A stretch of 64,000 nt of DNA from Candidatus Nucleicultrix amoebiphila FS5 (GCF_002117145.1 NZ_CP008743.1:496001-560000); one strand, 5' to 3'. Positions 52,616 through 61,443 are shown, counted from the first letter of the stretch. Numbers and translations are program-made. The notes: generated by a model from the sequence alone, not told the origin.

Positions 52616-53923
52616 TTGATATCTCTTTTGCTGATGGTTGCCCCCTTAAACCACTCAATAACTTCTTTAGGATCAGCCCCTAAAATAGCCAACCAGATCA
52701 TAGGCAAGAGATTAAGCGCATAAGGGGGGAGAGCTTTATGATTCATGAGAGCGTCAAATCTTTCTTGGTTTATATTTTCAAACGATCCGTGCGTAAAATG
52801 ATTTCTGAACGCTCTAAAAATAGAACTATCGCTTTCATAATTTTTAATGCTTTCATCTATTTTATTTACTAAGCAATTCCCAATATAGCCTCCCAGAAAC
52901 GGATTTTTCTCTTTTAAATCAAAGAATTTATCAAAAATACCCGTTTCTTTTTTTTGGTTTTTATTGCCCCCAATAAGCGCCAAAATCAAATTTGAAAGAA
53001 GATCTAAGCTTCTAAAAGAATTGGCAGTTTTCATGAATTGATTAGCAGTGGTTTTATTATAAATGATTGAATCCATAATCATCTTTAACAAAGATATGGC
53101 TTTTAAGTTCCTTTCAAAATCGACATACCCATTAGAATCTAGGTAGTTATGCCAATCGTAGACATATGAAATAAGATTATTTAAAAATTTTATGCAGTCT
53201 TTTAAGTATTCATAATTCTTGTCTACTGTAAGATTAGAAAAAATTGGACTTAAGAAGCTAGTTTCTTCTGAAGTGCTAGAAAATCTATCGATAACGAACC
53301 TTCCCTGATAAAATGCAACGTGAACTTGCTGTTAGTACATTCTAGTGGGTAAGTTAAATAAAATGCATCAAATAATAGAAAAGCTTGGGGATATTGTAAT
53401 ATGTCAAAAATGCTTGGCAGAAGAAATTCCCCTCTATTTTCCTCTCTCACTTTTTTATCTGTTTCCTTTATAGCTGCTTGTAAAGCTTCTGGAGAATCAT
53501 TCGTTTATTTTAAAAAATATAAAATTCTTGGAAGTCTATTAAGTAATTCAATTTTATCATTTATAAGTTTTACAAGTGTCAGTTTTGATGCTCCATAATG
53601 AAGCTTTATACAGTCCAAAGTGTTATCGACTAATTGAGAATAATCTCCATCAGAGGTAGAAAAAGTACCCCACCTAATTTTTAAAAATCCTCAAAATGGG
53701 GCGAATAATTAGTGGGAGCTTGTTCACTGCTTTGCTGTTCTAGATTTTTTATTATATTTTAAGAGGTTTGCTCTGAAGAAATCTCAAGGTCCTCTTGAAT
53801 TTCTAAGAACTCTTTGGGGAAATTTAATTCGATATTTTCACTCTCTTGATTCCATTCTGCAGTGGCATCAATATGGGTTTTAATTACTTCAAAAAGATCC
53901 TGTGTGAGATGTTTTATTTTCAT
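52612..53923 (-). pseudogene. decayed gene of unknown function, second of a coupled cassette
   Basis: Coding sequence can be followed from an ATG at 53923, overlapping the AlbA_2 gene stop, to a TGA at 52612. It is broken by in-frame TAA codons at 53759-53761 and 53505-53507 and by frameshifts near 53680 and 53310-53335. Across the breaks the frame resumes with normal composition (for example SPEALQAAIKETDKKVREEN, then FVIDRFSSTSEETSFLSPIF, then ALPPYALNLLPMIWLAILGA). The restored product would be about 435 residues, largely helical. The last 160 codons remain open but probably are not expressed as a real protein. No family is recognised. Confidence 0.75.
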
Positions 53924-55305
53924 TTTTTTATAATATAACTTCCCCTTTTAGGGCTTCCCTTAAACTCTACGAGCTTATGTTTTTGAAGTTCAGCAATATC
54001 TCTTTTTGCTGTTTTTTCGCTCACGTTCCAATGATGTGCTATATCAGGTGAGCGGACAATTTTATTATGAGCAATTTTCTGCAGAAACCAGAGTTGACGT
54101 TCATTTAATTGGATATTTACAGGGACATTTACAGGGACATTTACAGGGACATTAGATATAAAAACGGGGTGAGGGTGGAAAGTTACCTTTATACTTGAGC
54201 CAATCTCTTGCCATTCTGGCTCAGGGTACAGGTGCTCTCTGCAATAAGCAACTGAACGGCTATATCCACTGCCCCATTCTTCTATTAATTTAGCTTCACG
54301 AAAAACTCGGGCAATGACACGATTACGAATACGGCTGATGCCCGCTTTAAAGTCTTCAAGGGTCAGTCCAAAAGGCAGCATACCTGGATTCTGAATTTCT
54401 AAACGATCATCGTAAATAGCGAGGTGTATACGTCCTCCCAGAGAATAGTCAGCATGGGCGACTGAATTGATAAGCACTTCTCGAATAGCGATCTCAGGAT
54501 ATTCAGATAGATCTTGACGATGTAAGGACCCAATTTGAGAACTCAGACGCGTGTTTCTTTGGATAAATTTTAAAGCCTGATCAATGGCTTCCAAGATTGT
54601 TCCTTCTAAAACCTGGCGGTCAATGAAAACGCTTTTATCAACCCCCTTAAAGCGGGCGCAGGTTACTTGAGCTTCTGGAAAATGTCTTGACCGTTTTTTT
54701 TCCTTTCCAAAAAGAATTATGCCCCCATTAGAAATGAAGTGTTTTCCTGAGACAGGTAGAACAATCCCTAAAGTTTCTAAAAGTGCCCGTTTATTTTTCT
54801 TTCCAAGTGAAGATAGGAAATTTTTGATCTTTGTAGGGTCTAGAGCTTCTTCTGTAAGGTTGGCACACGGCAATTGATCAAAAGAAAGGCCTGAATAGGA
54901 CCTTTGAAGCTCAGCCACAATTTCAGGACTTGCTTTTCTTGAAGTGGAACCTAACCTGATATAAATCCCGCTTGGAGTACCTTCACTTTTTAAATAAAAC
55001 GGCCCTGGCTGGTGAGCGACTTTTATAAGCAGCAAGGTTTTCTTATTAGCAGTTATAAATTCAATATCGGGGATTAACGAGGGCGCTATATTATCAGAAA
55101 AACAGTTTGCGAGCTTCTCTTCAGCGCTAAGGGGATCATCAATGCCTACAATATCTCCATCAGAAGAACGTCCAATGAGGAGAGTCCCGCCTGCTGTATT
55201 AGCAAAAGCGATAACAGTTTTAAGAATTGGTTTTAAGGAAGATAAGTCTCTCTTAAATTCAAGAGTCTTACCCTCGAGCTGAGAGAGAAGATTAAAAATA
55301 TCCAT
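53920..55305 (-). CDS. AlbA_2 (Schlafen-type) domain ATPase with winged-helix C-terminus
   Basis: About 461 residues. An AlbA_2/Schlafen-type domain at the start (about 8-120, LEGKTLEFKRDLSSLKPILK, FANTAGGTLLIG), then an HATPase_c_4 region (about 245-385; EIAIREVLINSVAHADYSLG, LEIQNPGMLPFGLTLED, EEWGSGYSR), and a winged-helix domain (about 405-460). Such proteins are often called transcriptional regulators and also occur in defence islands. A VPVN triple repeat links the last two domains. ATG at 55305 is used; a TTG two codons earlier is in frame. It is first in a cassette joined by ATGA overlaps to the two following broken genes. Confidence 0.85.
   Translation of the reverse strand: MDIFNLLSQLEGKTLEFKRDLSSLKPILKTVIAFANTAGGTLLIGRSSDGDIVGIDDPLSAEEKLANCFSDNIAPSLIPDIEFITANKKTLLLIKVAHQPGPFYLKSEGTPSGIYIRLGSTSRKASPEIVAELQRSYSGLSFDQLPCANLTEEALDPTKIKNFLSSLGKKNKRALLETLGIVLPVSGKHFISNGGIILFGKEKKRSRHFPEAQVTCARFKGVDKSVFIDRQVLEGTILEAIDQALKFIQRNTRLSSQIGSLHRQDLSEYPEIAIREVLINSVAHADYSLGGRIHLAIYDDRLEIQNPGMLPFGLTLEDFKAGISRIRNRVIARVFREAKLIEEWGSGYSRSVAYCREHLYPEPEWQEIGSSIKVTFHPHPVFISNVPVNVPVNVPVNIQLNERQLWFLQKIAHNKIVRSPDIAHHWNVSEKTAKRDIAELQKHKLVEFKGSPKRGSYIIKK
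54121..54156 (-). repeat. 12-bp tandem repeat encoding VPVN
   Basis: Three copies of a 12-base unit (agggacatttac on the plus strand, the third imperfect) encode three VPVN tetrapeptides in the linker ahead of the winged helix. Copy-number change would keep the frame. Confidence 0.88.
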
Positions 55306-55545
55306 ACTCAATAACTGTATCGCTTAAGGCCACATTTTGCATGATCTTACCATATCACGTTTATGAATAAAGCCAAGATACCCTTGATTTTGGGGGTTTC
55401 TTGGATGCTTCTGAAAACCTTCCGATTATTTTTTTGGTAGTTTCAAAGTCTTGGGTTTTCCAGGTGATTTCGTTGAACACGGCATGCTTGTCTCAACATT
55501 AAGTAAATATTAAATGAAATCTTTGCAATAGGATTTGATTTAATT

Positions 55546-56109
55546 TTAATCAACGGATATAAACAAGCCCAATCTTTTTTGAAGTCCTATCGTGGTTATA
55601 TTCTTTATAAAATCTACAAAGCTATCATAATATTCTTTTAGTATATCGCTCTGCTCTAGGAGTTCTTCTGCGGAAACGCCTAAATCCTTTTCAATTGAGT
55701 TCACAAGGGAAGACTTTTGTCGAGCATCCTCACCCAAACTTTGTTTCCACAAATCATCAAAGGATAAGGTTCCTAATTTACTCACAAATTTTTTAACATC
55801 TTCATGAGTCAAATATCCTGCTGAATATGTAACATAGTCACTTAATAGCTCATCTGCTTCTTCATTAGAATAGTCCTGGAACCCTAGCACTGGAAGCTGC
55901 TCATCAGTATTAATTGTAGCGTTATAGAGTCTCTCAATGATTGCAAAAGATGTATGATAATAAAGCTCCAGATGATCATTATGTTGATCTTCATCATCTA
56001 AAAATTTTTTTTGCACGTAATCTGCCAAGTTAATAATAGACGTAGATTTATTTTCAACTTGTTGTGTTAGTTCGTCAGGAACTGGGTAGAAGTTGATAAT
56101 CATACTCAT
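55546..56109 (-). CDS. protein of unknown function (187 aa)
   Basis: A soluble, acidic protein that starts MSMIINFYPVPDELTQQVEN; the opening resembles DUF1877/YfbM-type proteins (MSMI-x2-Y-x-V) but the rest does not clearly match. The body is mainly helical with many Asp/Glu. The ATG at 56109 is preferred because AAGGAG lies 9 bases upstream; an ATG seven codons earlier is possible. The gene stands apart from the AlbA_2 cassette by 240 bp and has two perfect palindromes upstream that may regulate it. Function unknown. Confidence 0.65.
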   Translation of the reverse strand: MSMIINFYPVPDELTQQVENKSTSIINLADYVQKKFLDDEDQHNDHLELYYHTSFAIIERLYNATINTDEQLPVLGFQDYSNEEADELLSDYVTYSAGYLTHEDVKKFVSKLGTLSFDDLWKQSLGEDARQKSSLVNSIEKDLGVSAEELLEQSDILKEYYDSFVDFIKNITTIGLQKRLGLFISVD

Positions 56110-56155
56110 CGTTACATGCTCCTTTTTCATATCTGCTTAAGCCATAGAAACTAAG

Positions 56156-56169
56156 AACGGATATCCGTT
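56156..56169. promoter_or_regulatory. 14-bp perfect palindrome AACGGATATCCGTT
   Basis: Sits 47 bp upstream of the start of the 187-residue protein gene, between that start and the larger palindrome. Possible operator. Confidence 0.4.
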
Positions 56170-56187
56170 TCTCAAAATGGCTCAGGC

Positions 56188-56218
56188 TAAATTATCTCGA
56201 CAGTGTCGAGATAATTTA
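56188..56218. promoter_or_regulatory. 31-base perfect palindrome with 15-bp arms
   Basis: Arms TAAATTATCTCGACA and TGTCGAGATAATTTA around a single central G. It lies 8 bp after the stop of the zinc-ribbon-like gene and 79 bp before the start of the 187-residue gene. The inner ATCTCGA/TCGAGAT halves look like a dimeric repressor site (MarR-like operators have similar form). No T-tract follows, which makes a simple terminator less likely. Confidence 0.55.
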
Positions 56219-56225
56219 ATCATGA

Positions 56226-56558
56226 TTATTTCTTATTGTAATAACGATAAGTATTAAAGCCAAGAATGACTGTTAACACTAACAAAAAAACAGCAAATCC
56301 AGGGAGCTCAAGGTTCCAAAACAGAACACTAAGACCTGCCATCATCACTGTGACAGCCGCTTGTCCAACAACGGTTGTGCTATATTTATTCATGACGGCT
56401 TTATTTAAAAAGCCGTCAAGTGCTTGCACCTGATTTTCACAACGGTTTTTACAAGCGATTGAGTCTAACCCTGGAGCGATGCAGGCATGGCAGAGAGCTC
56501 TGCCACAACTTTTACAACTCCCAACAGAGTCCTTCTTTGAATGATTAAAGCAAGTCAT
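56226..56558 (-). CDS. membrane protein with N-terminal B-box/zinc-ribbon-like cysteine motif (110 aa)
   Basis: The first 45 residues have the metal-binding pattern CFNHSKKDSVGSCKSCGRAL followed by CHACIAPGLDSIACKNRCE, like the short B-box zinc finger seen at the start of many bacterial membrane proteins. Two hydrophobic segments follow (about 63-80 and 85-103). The protein should sit in the inner membrane with the zinc module in the cytoplasm. Function is unknown. A large palindrome follows its stop. Confidence 0.75.
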   Translation of the reverse strand: MTCFNHSKKDSVGSCKSCGRALCHACIAPGLDSIACKNRCENQVQALDGFLNKAVMNKYSTTVVGQAAVTVMMAGLSVLFWNLELPGFAVFLLVLTVILGFNTYRYYNKK

Positions 56559-56691
56559 ACTTTAATGTTAATAATGGACTCAGTTAAACGCAAGCTTTTA
56601 TAGATAGATTCAAATGATAGAGTACTGTTTAACCTTTAGATTCTGAGGCTCCTTCTCCTCTTCTTAAAATTCATAATTTACTATTGAACTC

Positions 56692-56729
56692 TTTACATAT
56701 TTCATGTAATATACATATAATACATATAT
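56692..56729 (+). promoter_or_regulatory. promoter and direct repeat ahead of the antitoxin gene
   Basis: TTTACA (56692-56697) and TATAAT (56716-56721) are 18 bases apart. The -10 lies in a direct repeat of ATACATATA, a likely site for autoregulation by the antitoxin. Confidence 0.55.
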
Positions 56730-56747
56730 GAACAAAGGGGATTTAAT

Positions 56748-57005
56748 ATGTTTAGTTTTTCATCCGCTGACTGCCAACGTAAGTGGGGGGAAGTTCAAGA
56801 TAAAGCGATTGCTGCACCTGTAACGATTTCTAACAAAGGTCGAGATCGGTTGGTCTTGATGTCGGTTGAAGAATATCATCGCCTTAAAAAACGTGACCGT
56901 CAGGTGATGAGCCTTCAGGATTTCACTACGGAAGATATTGCTGTCCTTAAAGTTGCTGAAGCGCCCGCTGAAGCAGAGGCATTTAATCACGAAGTAAGCA
57001 AATAA
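56748..57005 (+). CDS. Phd/YefM-type antitoxin
   Basis: An 85-residue protein with the Phd/YefM pattern: FSFSSADCQRKWGEVQDKAI (DNA-binding N-terminal part), then APVTISNKGRDRLVLMSVEEYHRL, and an acidic, disordered toxin-binding tail (EDIAVLKVAEAPAEAEAF). A good Shine-Dalgarno (AAGGGG) lies 8 bases before the ATG. The next gene is a PemK-like toxin carrying a nonsense codon, so the antitoxin may now be an orphan. It probably represses its own promoter. Confidence 0.85.
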   Translation: MFSFSSADCQRKWGEVQDKAIAAPVTISNKGRDRLVLMSVEEYHRLKKRDRQVMSLQDFTTEDIAVLKVAEAPAEAEAFNHEVSK

Positions 57006-57009
57006 GACG

Positions 57010-57450
57010 GTGGACTTTCCTAAGCCCAAAAACGCGCAGGTTATTCGTTATTCCTATTTATGGAAAGAAGAGTTTTTACGCGGATAGGAAGAAGGAGTCA
57101 AGGATCGTCCTTGTGCAGTAATTATAGTTACTCAAAATAAAGAGAACGATGATATTGTAACAGTACTTCCTATTTCACACACTCCACCAAGCCCTTCTCA
57201 AGCTCTCTTCTCTCTTGAGATACCGGCTGAAACCAAACGGCGTCTTGGGCTAGATGGAGAGAAATCTTGGGTTATATTTTCCGAAGCTAACAGGTTTATT
57301 TGGCCTGGCCCAGACCTGCGCATAACGAGTAAAGGAGATATATCAACAGTTGTATATGGTCTACTGCCACAAGCTTTCTATAAAAAGCTTCTTGAGGAAT
57401 TTCTTGACGCTTTAAATACTAATCGAAAAAATGTTATCCCTCGCACGTAG
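57010..57450 (+). pseudogene. PemK/MazF-like toxin gene with in-frame amber codon
   Basis: From a GTG at 57010 the frame runs 147 codons to 57448-57450 with one interruption, TAG at 57085-57087 (codon 26). The downstream part reads EEGVKDRPCAVIIVTQ, VLPISHTPP, KRRLGLDGEKSWVIFSEANR and PDLRITSKGDISTVVYGLLP, matching a PemK-like growth-inhibitor family common in alphaproteobacteria (from memory). A single C-to-T change from CAG would explain the stop. It starts 4 bp after the antitoxin stop. Either the toxin is dead or it needs readthrough; no internal start gives a complete protein. Confidence 0.82.
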
Positions 57451-57516
57451 TGATCCTAAGATACAACGTTCTTCAAAAAGTCTGAGCCTTTATTTTATCA
57501 GGATAAAGCGCAAGCT

Positions 57517-58317
57517 TTAATAACCAAACCAACCCTTTATCTTGGAAACGGTAGAAGTTCCTGTTGACTTAAGACTATAAAAGCTGTTCACAAGGGCGCT
57601 GCCGATGTATCCCGATTGCGCAACTCCCCAAAGCTTATCTTTTGCATAGTTAATTGTGCTACGTACGACCCCAACATTATGTCTTTCAATTTCTGCTTGG
57701 ACTTGAGATCCAAAAAACCATCCGCCGCTTTTACCTGCTTCTTTCCCCATCTCACTCACAGCAGTCGCTCCATTAACAGCAGCGACAAAATCTATTCCAT
57801 CAACAACTTCTTTAACAATAAAATCGGCTACAAGCATGCTTCCCCCACGAATTAAACGAGAAGCGATCGTGTCTTCGGAATTTTGTTTATGAAATGCTTT
57901 CTTTACAAAGAGCGTATCGGTTAAACGATAGATCATGTGTGCTACAAGGGCATTGCTTCCTGGGATCCCAGTACATAAATCCAAGCCATATTCAATTGCG
58001 CCAACGAATATATAGCTTTGAACCATATTAAAGGCCATTTCACCTGCAAAATCCCCTAACATCGCACCACCCCGTTTTGCAACGTTCAAAGCTTTTTGGC
58101 TTAAAGGCACATCATCACTCAAATCAAAGGAATTCGTCGTGGATCGATATGAAACAATTTCTCCACGTGTAGCTACTTGTCTGGATGAAACGCGATCCCC
58201 TTTCCAGTCATCATAGGCTCTTGTCCGAGAAGCTAATAGATCTTGGCTTAATCCAGATAATAAAAGAACTGCGACAGCCATCATTTTGGCGTACTTTGAC
58301 TTAAAAATCGTACTCAT
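57517..58317 (-). CDS. exported protein of unknown function (266 aa)
   Basis: A signal peptide (YAKMMAVAVLLLSGLSQDLLAS, about residues 9-30) is followed by a chain with several amphipathic or mildly hydrophobic stretches (about 85-120, 150-195), among them GSMLVADFIVKEVVDGIDFV and AVNGATAVSEMGKEAGKSGG. It could associate with membranes after export. I recognise no family. It is divergent from the 627-residue exported protein gene, with about 200 bp between. Secretion to the host is conceivable but not shown by sequence. Confidence 0.72.
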   Translation of the reverse strand: MSTIFKSKYAKMMAVAVLLLSGLSQDLLASRTRAYDDWKGDRVSSRQVATRGEIVSYRSTTNSFDLSDDVPLSQKALNVAKRGGAMLGDFAGEMAFNMVQSYIFVGAIEYGLDLCTGIPGSNALVAHMIYRLTDTLFVKKAFHKQNSEDTIASRLIRGGSMLVADFIVKEVVDGIDFVAAVNGATAVSEMGKEAGKSGGWFFGSQVQAEIERHNVGVVRSTINYAKDKLWGVAQSGYIGSALVNSFYSLKSTGTSTVSKIKGWFGY

Positions 58318-58514
58318 ACCCTTAAAACTCCATAAAATTCACATACCTATTATCTTTAAATGGTTGTCTTTCTAAAATTTTCAATAAGACCGTTAAAGTT
58401 GTTTTTTGACAAACTCTTATTATTATCCTTGAATACTTGAAATGAATACTTAAATGAACAGAACGATAAAGGTATGTTTTATATTTAAAATTTTAATTAT
58501 TTTGTGAGTTTATT

Positions 58515-60398
58515 ATGATTATTCAATTGTCAAAAAACCTAAGAACAACAGTTAGTGTTGTTACTCTATTAGCATATTCTGCTGGGGCTTTGTCACCAGT
58601 GCTCGCTAAAGATTCTGGACATCATGGTTTGGAGATTGAGTCTATATTAACTCGCTCTCACCCTGGCCTTATGATGCCAACTTATGGCAAAAACAAATCT
58701 CAAATTGATGACCGAGTGGTTATCGATATGAACAAGTTAATGTTTGCAAGCCGTGAAACCCAAGAAAAAATTCCTGGAGAAGATCCTTTTGCACCTCAAA
58801 TTCTAATTGTACCGCCTACTCAGACCCCAGAAGAAGTCGTGATACAACTTGATCAACTCATGGAATCAACTGAGACTATTGCTTCTCCACTCTCAATTCC
58901 CGCTCCTGATCACAGCACGAATGAAATTGCGATCCAAATAGATCAACTGAATGACGGAGAAGATCCAAGAAAACCTCATTACGCACCTTCGTCGTCACAC
59001 TATGACCTTGAAGCTGGCCTTGATTGGTTAGAAAAGGCTGATGCTGAACTTAAAGCAAACCCAAAGGCCTTCTTGGAAGTTGTATTAAACAATCAAGTGC
59101 CATTTGAAGAATCAATGGAGCTTCTCTTTAAATATCATCCAACAACACATCGCGCGCTTCATGATGCAGGAATTATCGATGGCAGCCACCACTATCATGA
59201 ATCAAAAGTTTATAAAGCTGCTTCCTTCCTTTTGGATGCCTTGTTATTAGGTGTTTTTCACGAAGGCTATAAAAGACAAATTAAAGACAAAGTACTGATT
59301 GATGGCGTTCTTCCTTTAATGCGTTACTTTGGTAATGTGATGGGCGAGAAAATCATTGAACAAGTCATTGATAAATCTGAGTCTTCGGCCCATGCTGCTT
59401 TAGCTAAAATCCTTGAACATCCCACTCAAACTGGAATCAAAGCATTTCTTTATCAATATGCTGCCGCATCGGCTGAATCGGTCACTGATCGTCTTTCATA
59501 CTGGGGCTATAGATTATCTCAAAGTGCTCTTGGACAAATCAAGAAACTCTTCCCTGCAAGTAAAGCAGCATCATTACAAGAAATTGCTGAAATTGCAGAA
59601 AATACAGCGATGAAGAAGAAGCCTTTACAGGTCCTTTGGAATCAGCTTTTAGAAAATCCTCAAGATTTAAAGCAAGCTGAGCTCAACATTTTCCGTTTAA
59701 GCCCAAAGGCACATTGGATTTTTGACCAAGATGCTCTTATTCACAAGACGAACGCCAATGCTTTCTGGCATTCATATGCTTGGAAAGGTTTGAGAACTGT
59801 AGGCTGGCTAACATTTGATGTTGGTGTAGCAAGTGTTACAACGCCTCTCGTATCCATGGCGATCAATCGTTTGGTTTCAAACATTTTGATTGCTAAGGTT
59901 GTGGTACCAACTGCTGACTATGTAGCTGAGTATTTGACTGAACAGGCTTCAAACGTAGACGCAGCTGGAATCATTTCCATGGCTAAGGAATATGCCTATT
60001 ATGTCCCTAATCTTTTATCTGAAGACATGAAAAAATCATTACATTCAGGTGATTGGATATTATGGGGTATGGAGAAGCTTGGCTATCTCAATCCAAAGCA
60101 ACTGTTGCGTAATACTATCAGCCTTTATTACAAAGACGTTGGTATTAAAGCAGCGGATAGCATCGTGACAAGTGCAGGTCAGATGGTTATTGAAAAGGTA
60201 AACAATACAGTTGCTCCTATCCTTGAGGAAAAGATGACACCTTCCTCAAAAGAACCAAGACGCTCTGATCGCATCAAAAAGCAAAAAGAGTTGGGTACTT
60301 ATCGTACGAAACGTATGTATGACCCTGAATCAGGTCAGTGGGTTCCCCATAAACTTACAATTGAGAAAAAAGGTGCTTTTCTCGCCCCTGCTCAATAA
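58515..60398 (+). CDS. large exported protein of unknown function with basic C-terminal motif (627 aa)
   Basis: A signal peptide ends at about residue 31 (LLAYSAGALSPVLA). Residues 60-150 contain two or three variants of a repeat (VVIDMNKLM, VVIQLDQLMES, IAIQIDQLND). The middle and C-terminal parts are helical with hydrophobic stretches (about 425-465). Near the end lies a strongly basic segment, EPRRSDRIKKQKELGTYRTK (about 579-598), similar to nuclear localisation sequences of eukaryotic proteins. No family recognised. A strong terminator follows, so it is a single-gene unit. A secreted effector is a reasonable hypothesis only. Confidence 0.75.
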   Translation: MIIQLSKNLRTTVSVVTLLAYSAGALSPVLAKDSGHHGLEIESILTRSHPGLMMPTYGKNKSQIDDRVVIDMNKLMFASRETQEKIPGEDPFAPQILIVPPTQTPEEVVIQLDQLMESTETIASPLSIPAPDHSTNEIAIQIDQLNDGEDPRKPHYAPSSSHYDLEAGLDWLEKADAELKANPKAFLEVVLNNQVPFEESMELLFKYHPTTHRALHDAGIIDGSHHYHESKVYKAASFLLDALLLGVFHEGYKRQIKDKVLIDGVLPLMRYFGNVMGEKIIEQVIDKSESSAHAALAKILEHPTQTGIKAFLYQYAAASAESVTDRLSYWGYRLSQSALGQIKKLFPASKAASLQEIAEIAENTAMKKKPLQVLWNQLLENPQDLKQAELNIFRLSPKAHWIFDQDALIHKTNANAFWHSYAWKGLRTVGWLTFDVGVASVTTPLVSMAINRLVSNILIAKVVVPTADYVAEYLTEQASNVDAAGIISMAKEYAYYVPNLLSEDMKKSLHSGDWILWGMEKLGYLNPKQLLRNTISLYYKDVGIKAADSIVTSAGQMVIEKVNNTVAPILEEKMTPSSKEPRRSDRIKKQKELGTYRTKRMYDPESGQWVPHKLTIEKKGAFLAPAQ

Positions 60399-60420
60399 AA
60401 AGAGACATGCTCTATCAAAG

Positions 60421-60456
60421 AAAAACCCGGATGATTCACTCATCCGGGTTTTTCTT
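60421..60456 (+). terminator. strong intrinsic terminator of the 627-aa protein gene
   Basis: Perfect 14-bp arms AAAAACCCGGATGA and TCATCCGGGTTTTT with a 5-base loop, followed by CTTTTT. It may work on both strands. Confidence 0.93.
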
Positions 60457-60559
60457 TTTAAAACCAAGACCGTATGCAAATTTTCACTATTTTTTTCCAT
60501 TTTGTTAAAATGGCTTTAATCTTCTATCGTTACATTTCTAGAACATAACCAGGTCATCG

Positions 60560-60798
60560 ATGAGACATTCAGTATTAGTTCTAGGAACGCTCTCTTTAAC
60601 GCTAGTTATTTCAGCCATCAGAATCTGAAGAAAAGTCAACGCCCTTCTATTGAAAAAGCAAGTATACAAACAAGCCTTCCTTCTACTCATCATTCAGTAA
60701 AATCCTGGAAAGAAAGGCAACTTGCCCTTAAAAAAGCCGACTACTACACACCCATGGTTGAATCATGTATGGATCTGAAAGAAGACAGTAATAAATAA
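60560..60798 (+). pseudogene. small exported-protein gene with frameshift
   Basis: An ATG at 60560 opens a signal-peptide-like sequence (MRHSVLVLGTLSLTLVISA) that stops at a TGA five codons later (around 60628). One base shifted, an open frame continues to a TAA at 60796-60798 with coding-like content (SWKERQLALKKADYYTPMVE). Joined, this would be an exported protein of about 79 residues. Either it is a decayed gene or a sequence error splits it. The rest of the 483 bases between the 627-aa gene and ppa holds only a terminator and AT-rich sequence. Confidence 0.5.
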
Positions 60799-60881
60799 TT
60801 TTGTCTTTTTGTTAAAAAGAATTGATTTAAACGCTTAATTATCTTAATAGTCATTCATTCTATTAATAAAATGGATCGATA

Positions 60882-61409
60882 ATGGATTTATCTAAAATTA
60901 CCAGTGGCAAAAATCCGCCTTGGGACGTTAATGTTTTTATTGAAATTCCCATGGGAGGAGACCCTGTAAAATACGAAATCGATAAAGAATCTGGCGCTCT
61001 TTTTGTTGATCGTTTTTTACATACCGCTATGGTCTATCCAGCTAATTATGGGTTTATTCCGGGCACCATGGGGCAAGATGGCGATCCCCTTGATGCTTTA
61101 GTGTTAAGCCGAATTCCTGTAATTCCGGGGGCAGTTGTACGATCGAGACCTATTGGTATTTTATTTATGGAAGACGAAGCGGGCATGGATGAAAAAATCC
61201 TAACCGTACCAATAGACAAATTAAGCCCTTACTACAGCACAATCAAATCCTACAAAGATCTGCCTGATATTCTATTACATCAAATCCAACATTTCTTTGA
61301 GCATTACAAGGATTTGGAATCAAACAAGTGGGTTAAGATTTTGAGATGGGGTTCAGCAGAAGAAGCAACAGATCTTATTCTTGGTTGCTTCAATAAAAAG
61401 GCAGCTTAA
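60882..61409 (+). CDS. ppa: inorganic pyrophosphatase
   Basis: Family I soluble pyrophosphatase of 175 residues that splits pyrophosphate and drives biosynthetic reactions. The signature DGDPLDALV (metal-binding Asp residues) is intact, along with VFIEIPMGGDPVKYEIDKESG and YPANYGFIPGT. Lys and Tyr residues near the end (HYKDLESNKWVKILRWGSAE) are also family-typical. It stands alone and converges with the LysR gene through a shared hairpin. Confidence 0.97.
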   Translation: MDLSKITSGKNPPWDVNVFIEIPMGGDPVKYEIDKESGALFVDRFLHTAMVYPANYGFIPGTMGQDGDPLDALVLSRIPVIPGAVVRSRPIGILFMEDEAGMDEKILTVPIDKLSPYYSTIKSYKDLPDILLHQIQHFFEHYKDLESNKWVKILRWGSAEEATDLILGCFNKKAA

Positions 61410-61430
61410 CAGATTTAACTGCTAAGCTGC
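61401..61430. terminator. possible bidirectional terminator between ppa and the LysR gene
   Basis: 8-bp arms GCAGCTTA and TAAGCTGC around a 14-base loop, including the ppa stop. The plus-strand tail is not a clean T-tract. Confidence 0.45.
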
Positions 61431-61443
61431 TTCAATCAGGGTA

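Noticed and set aside
53401-53598. Plus-strand frame in the decayed cassette gene
   Set aside because: Antisense to a coding sequence that can be followed across the breaks on the minus strand.
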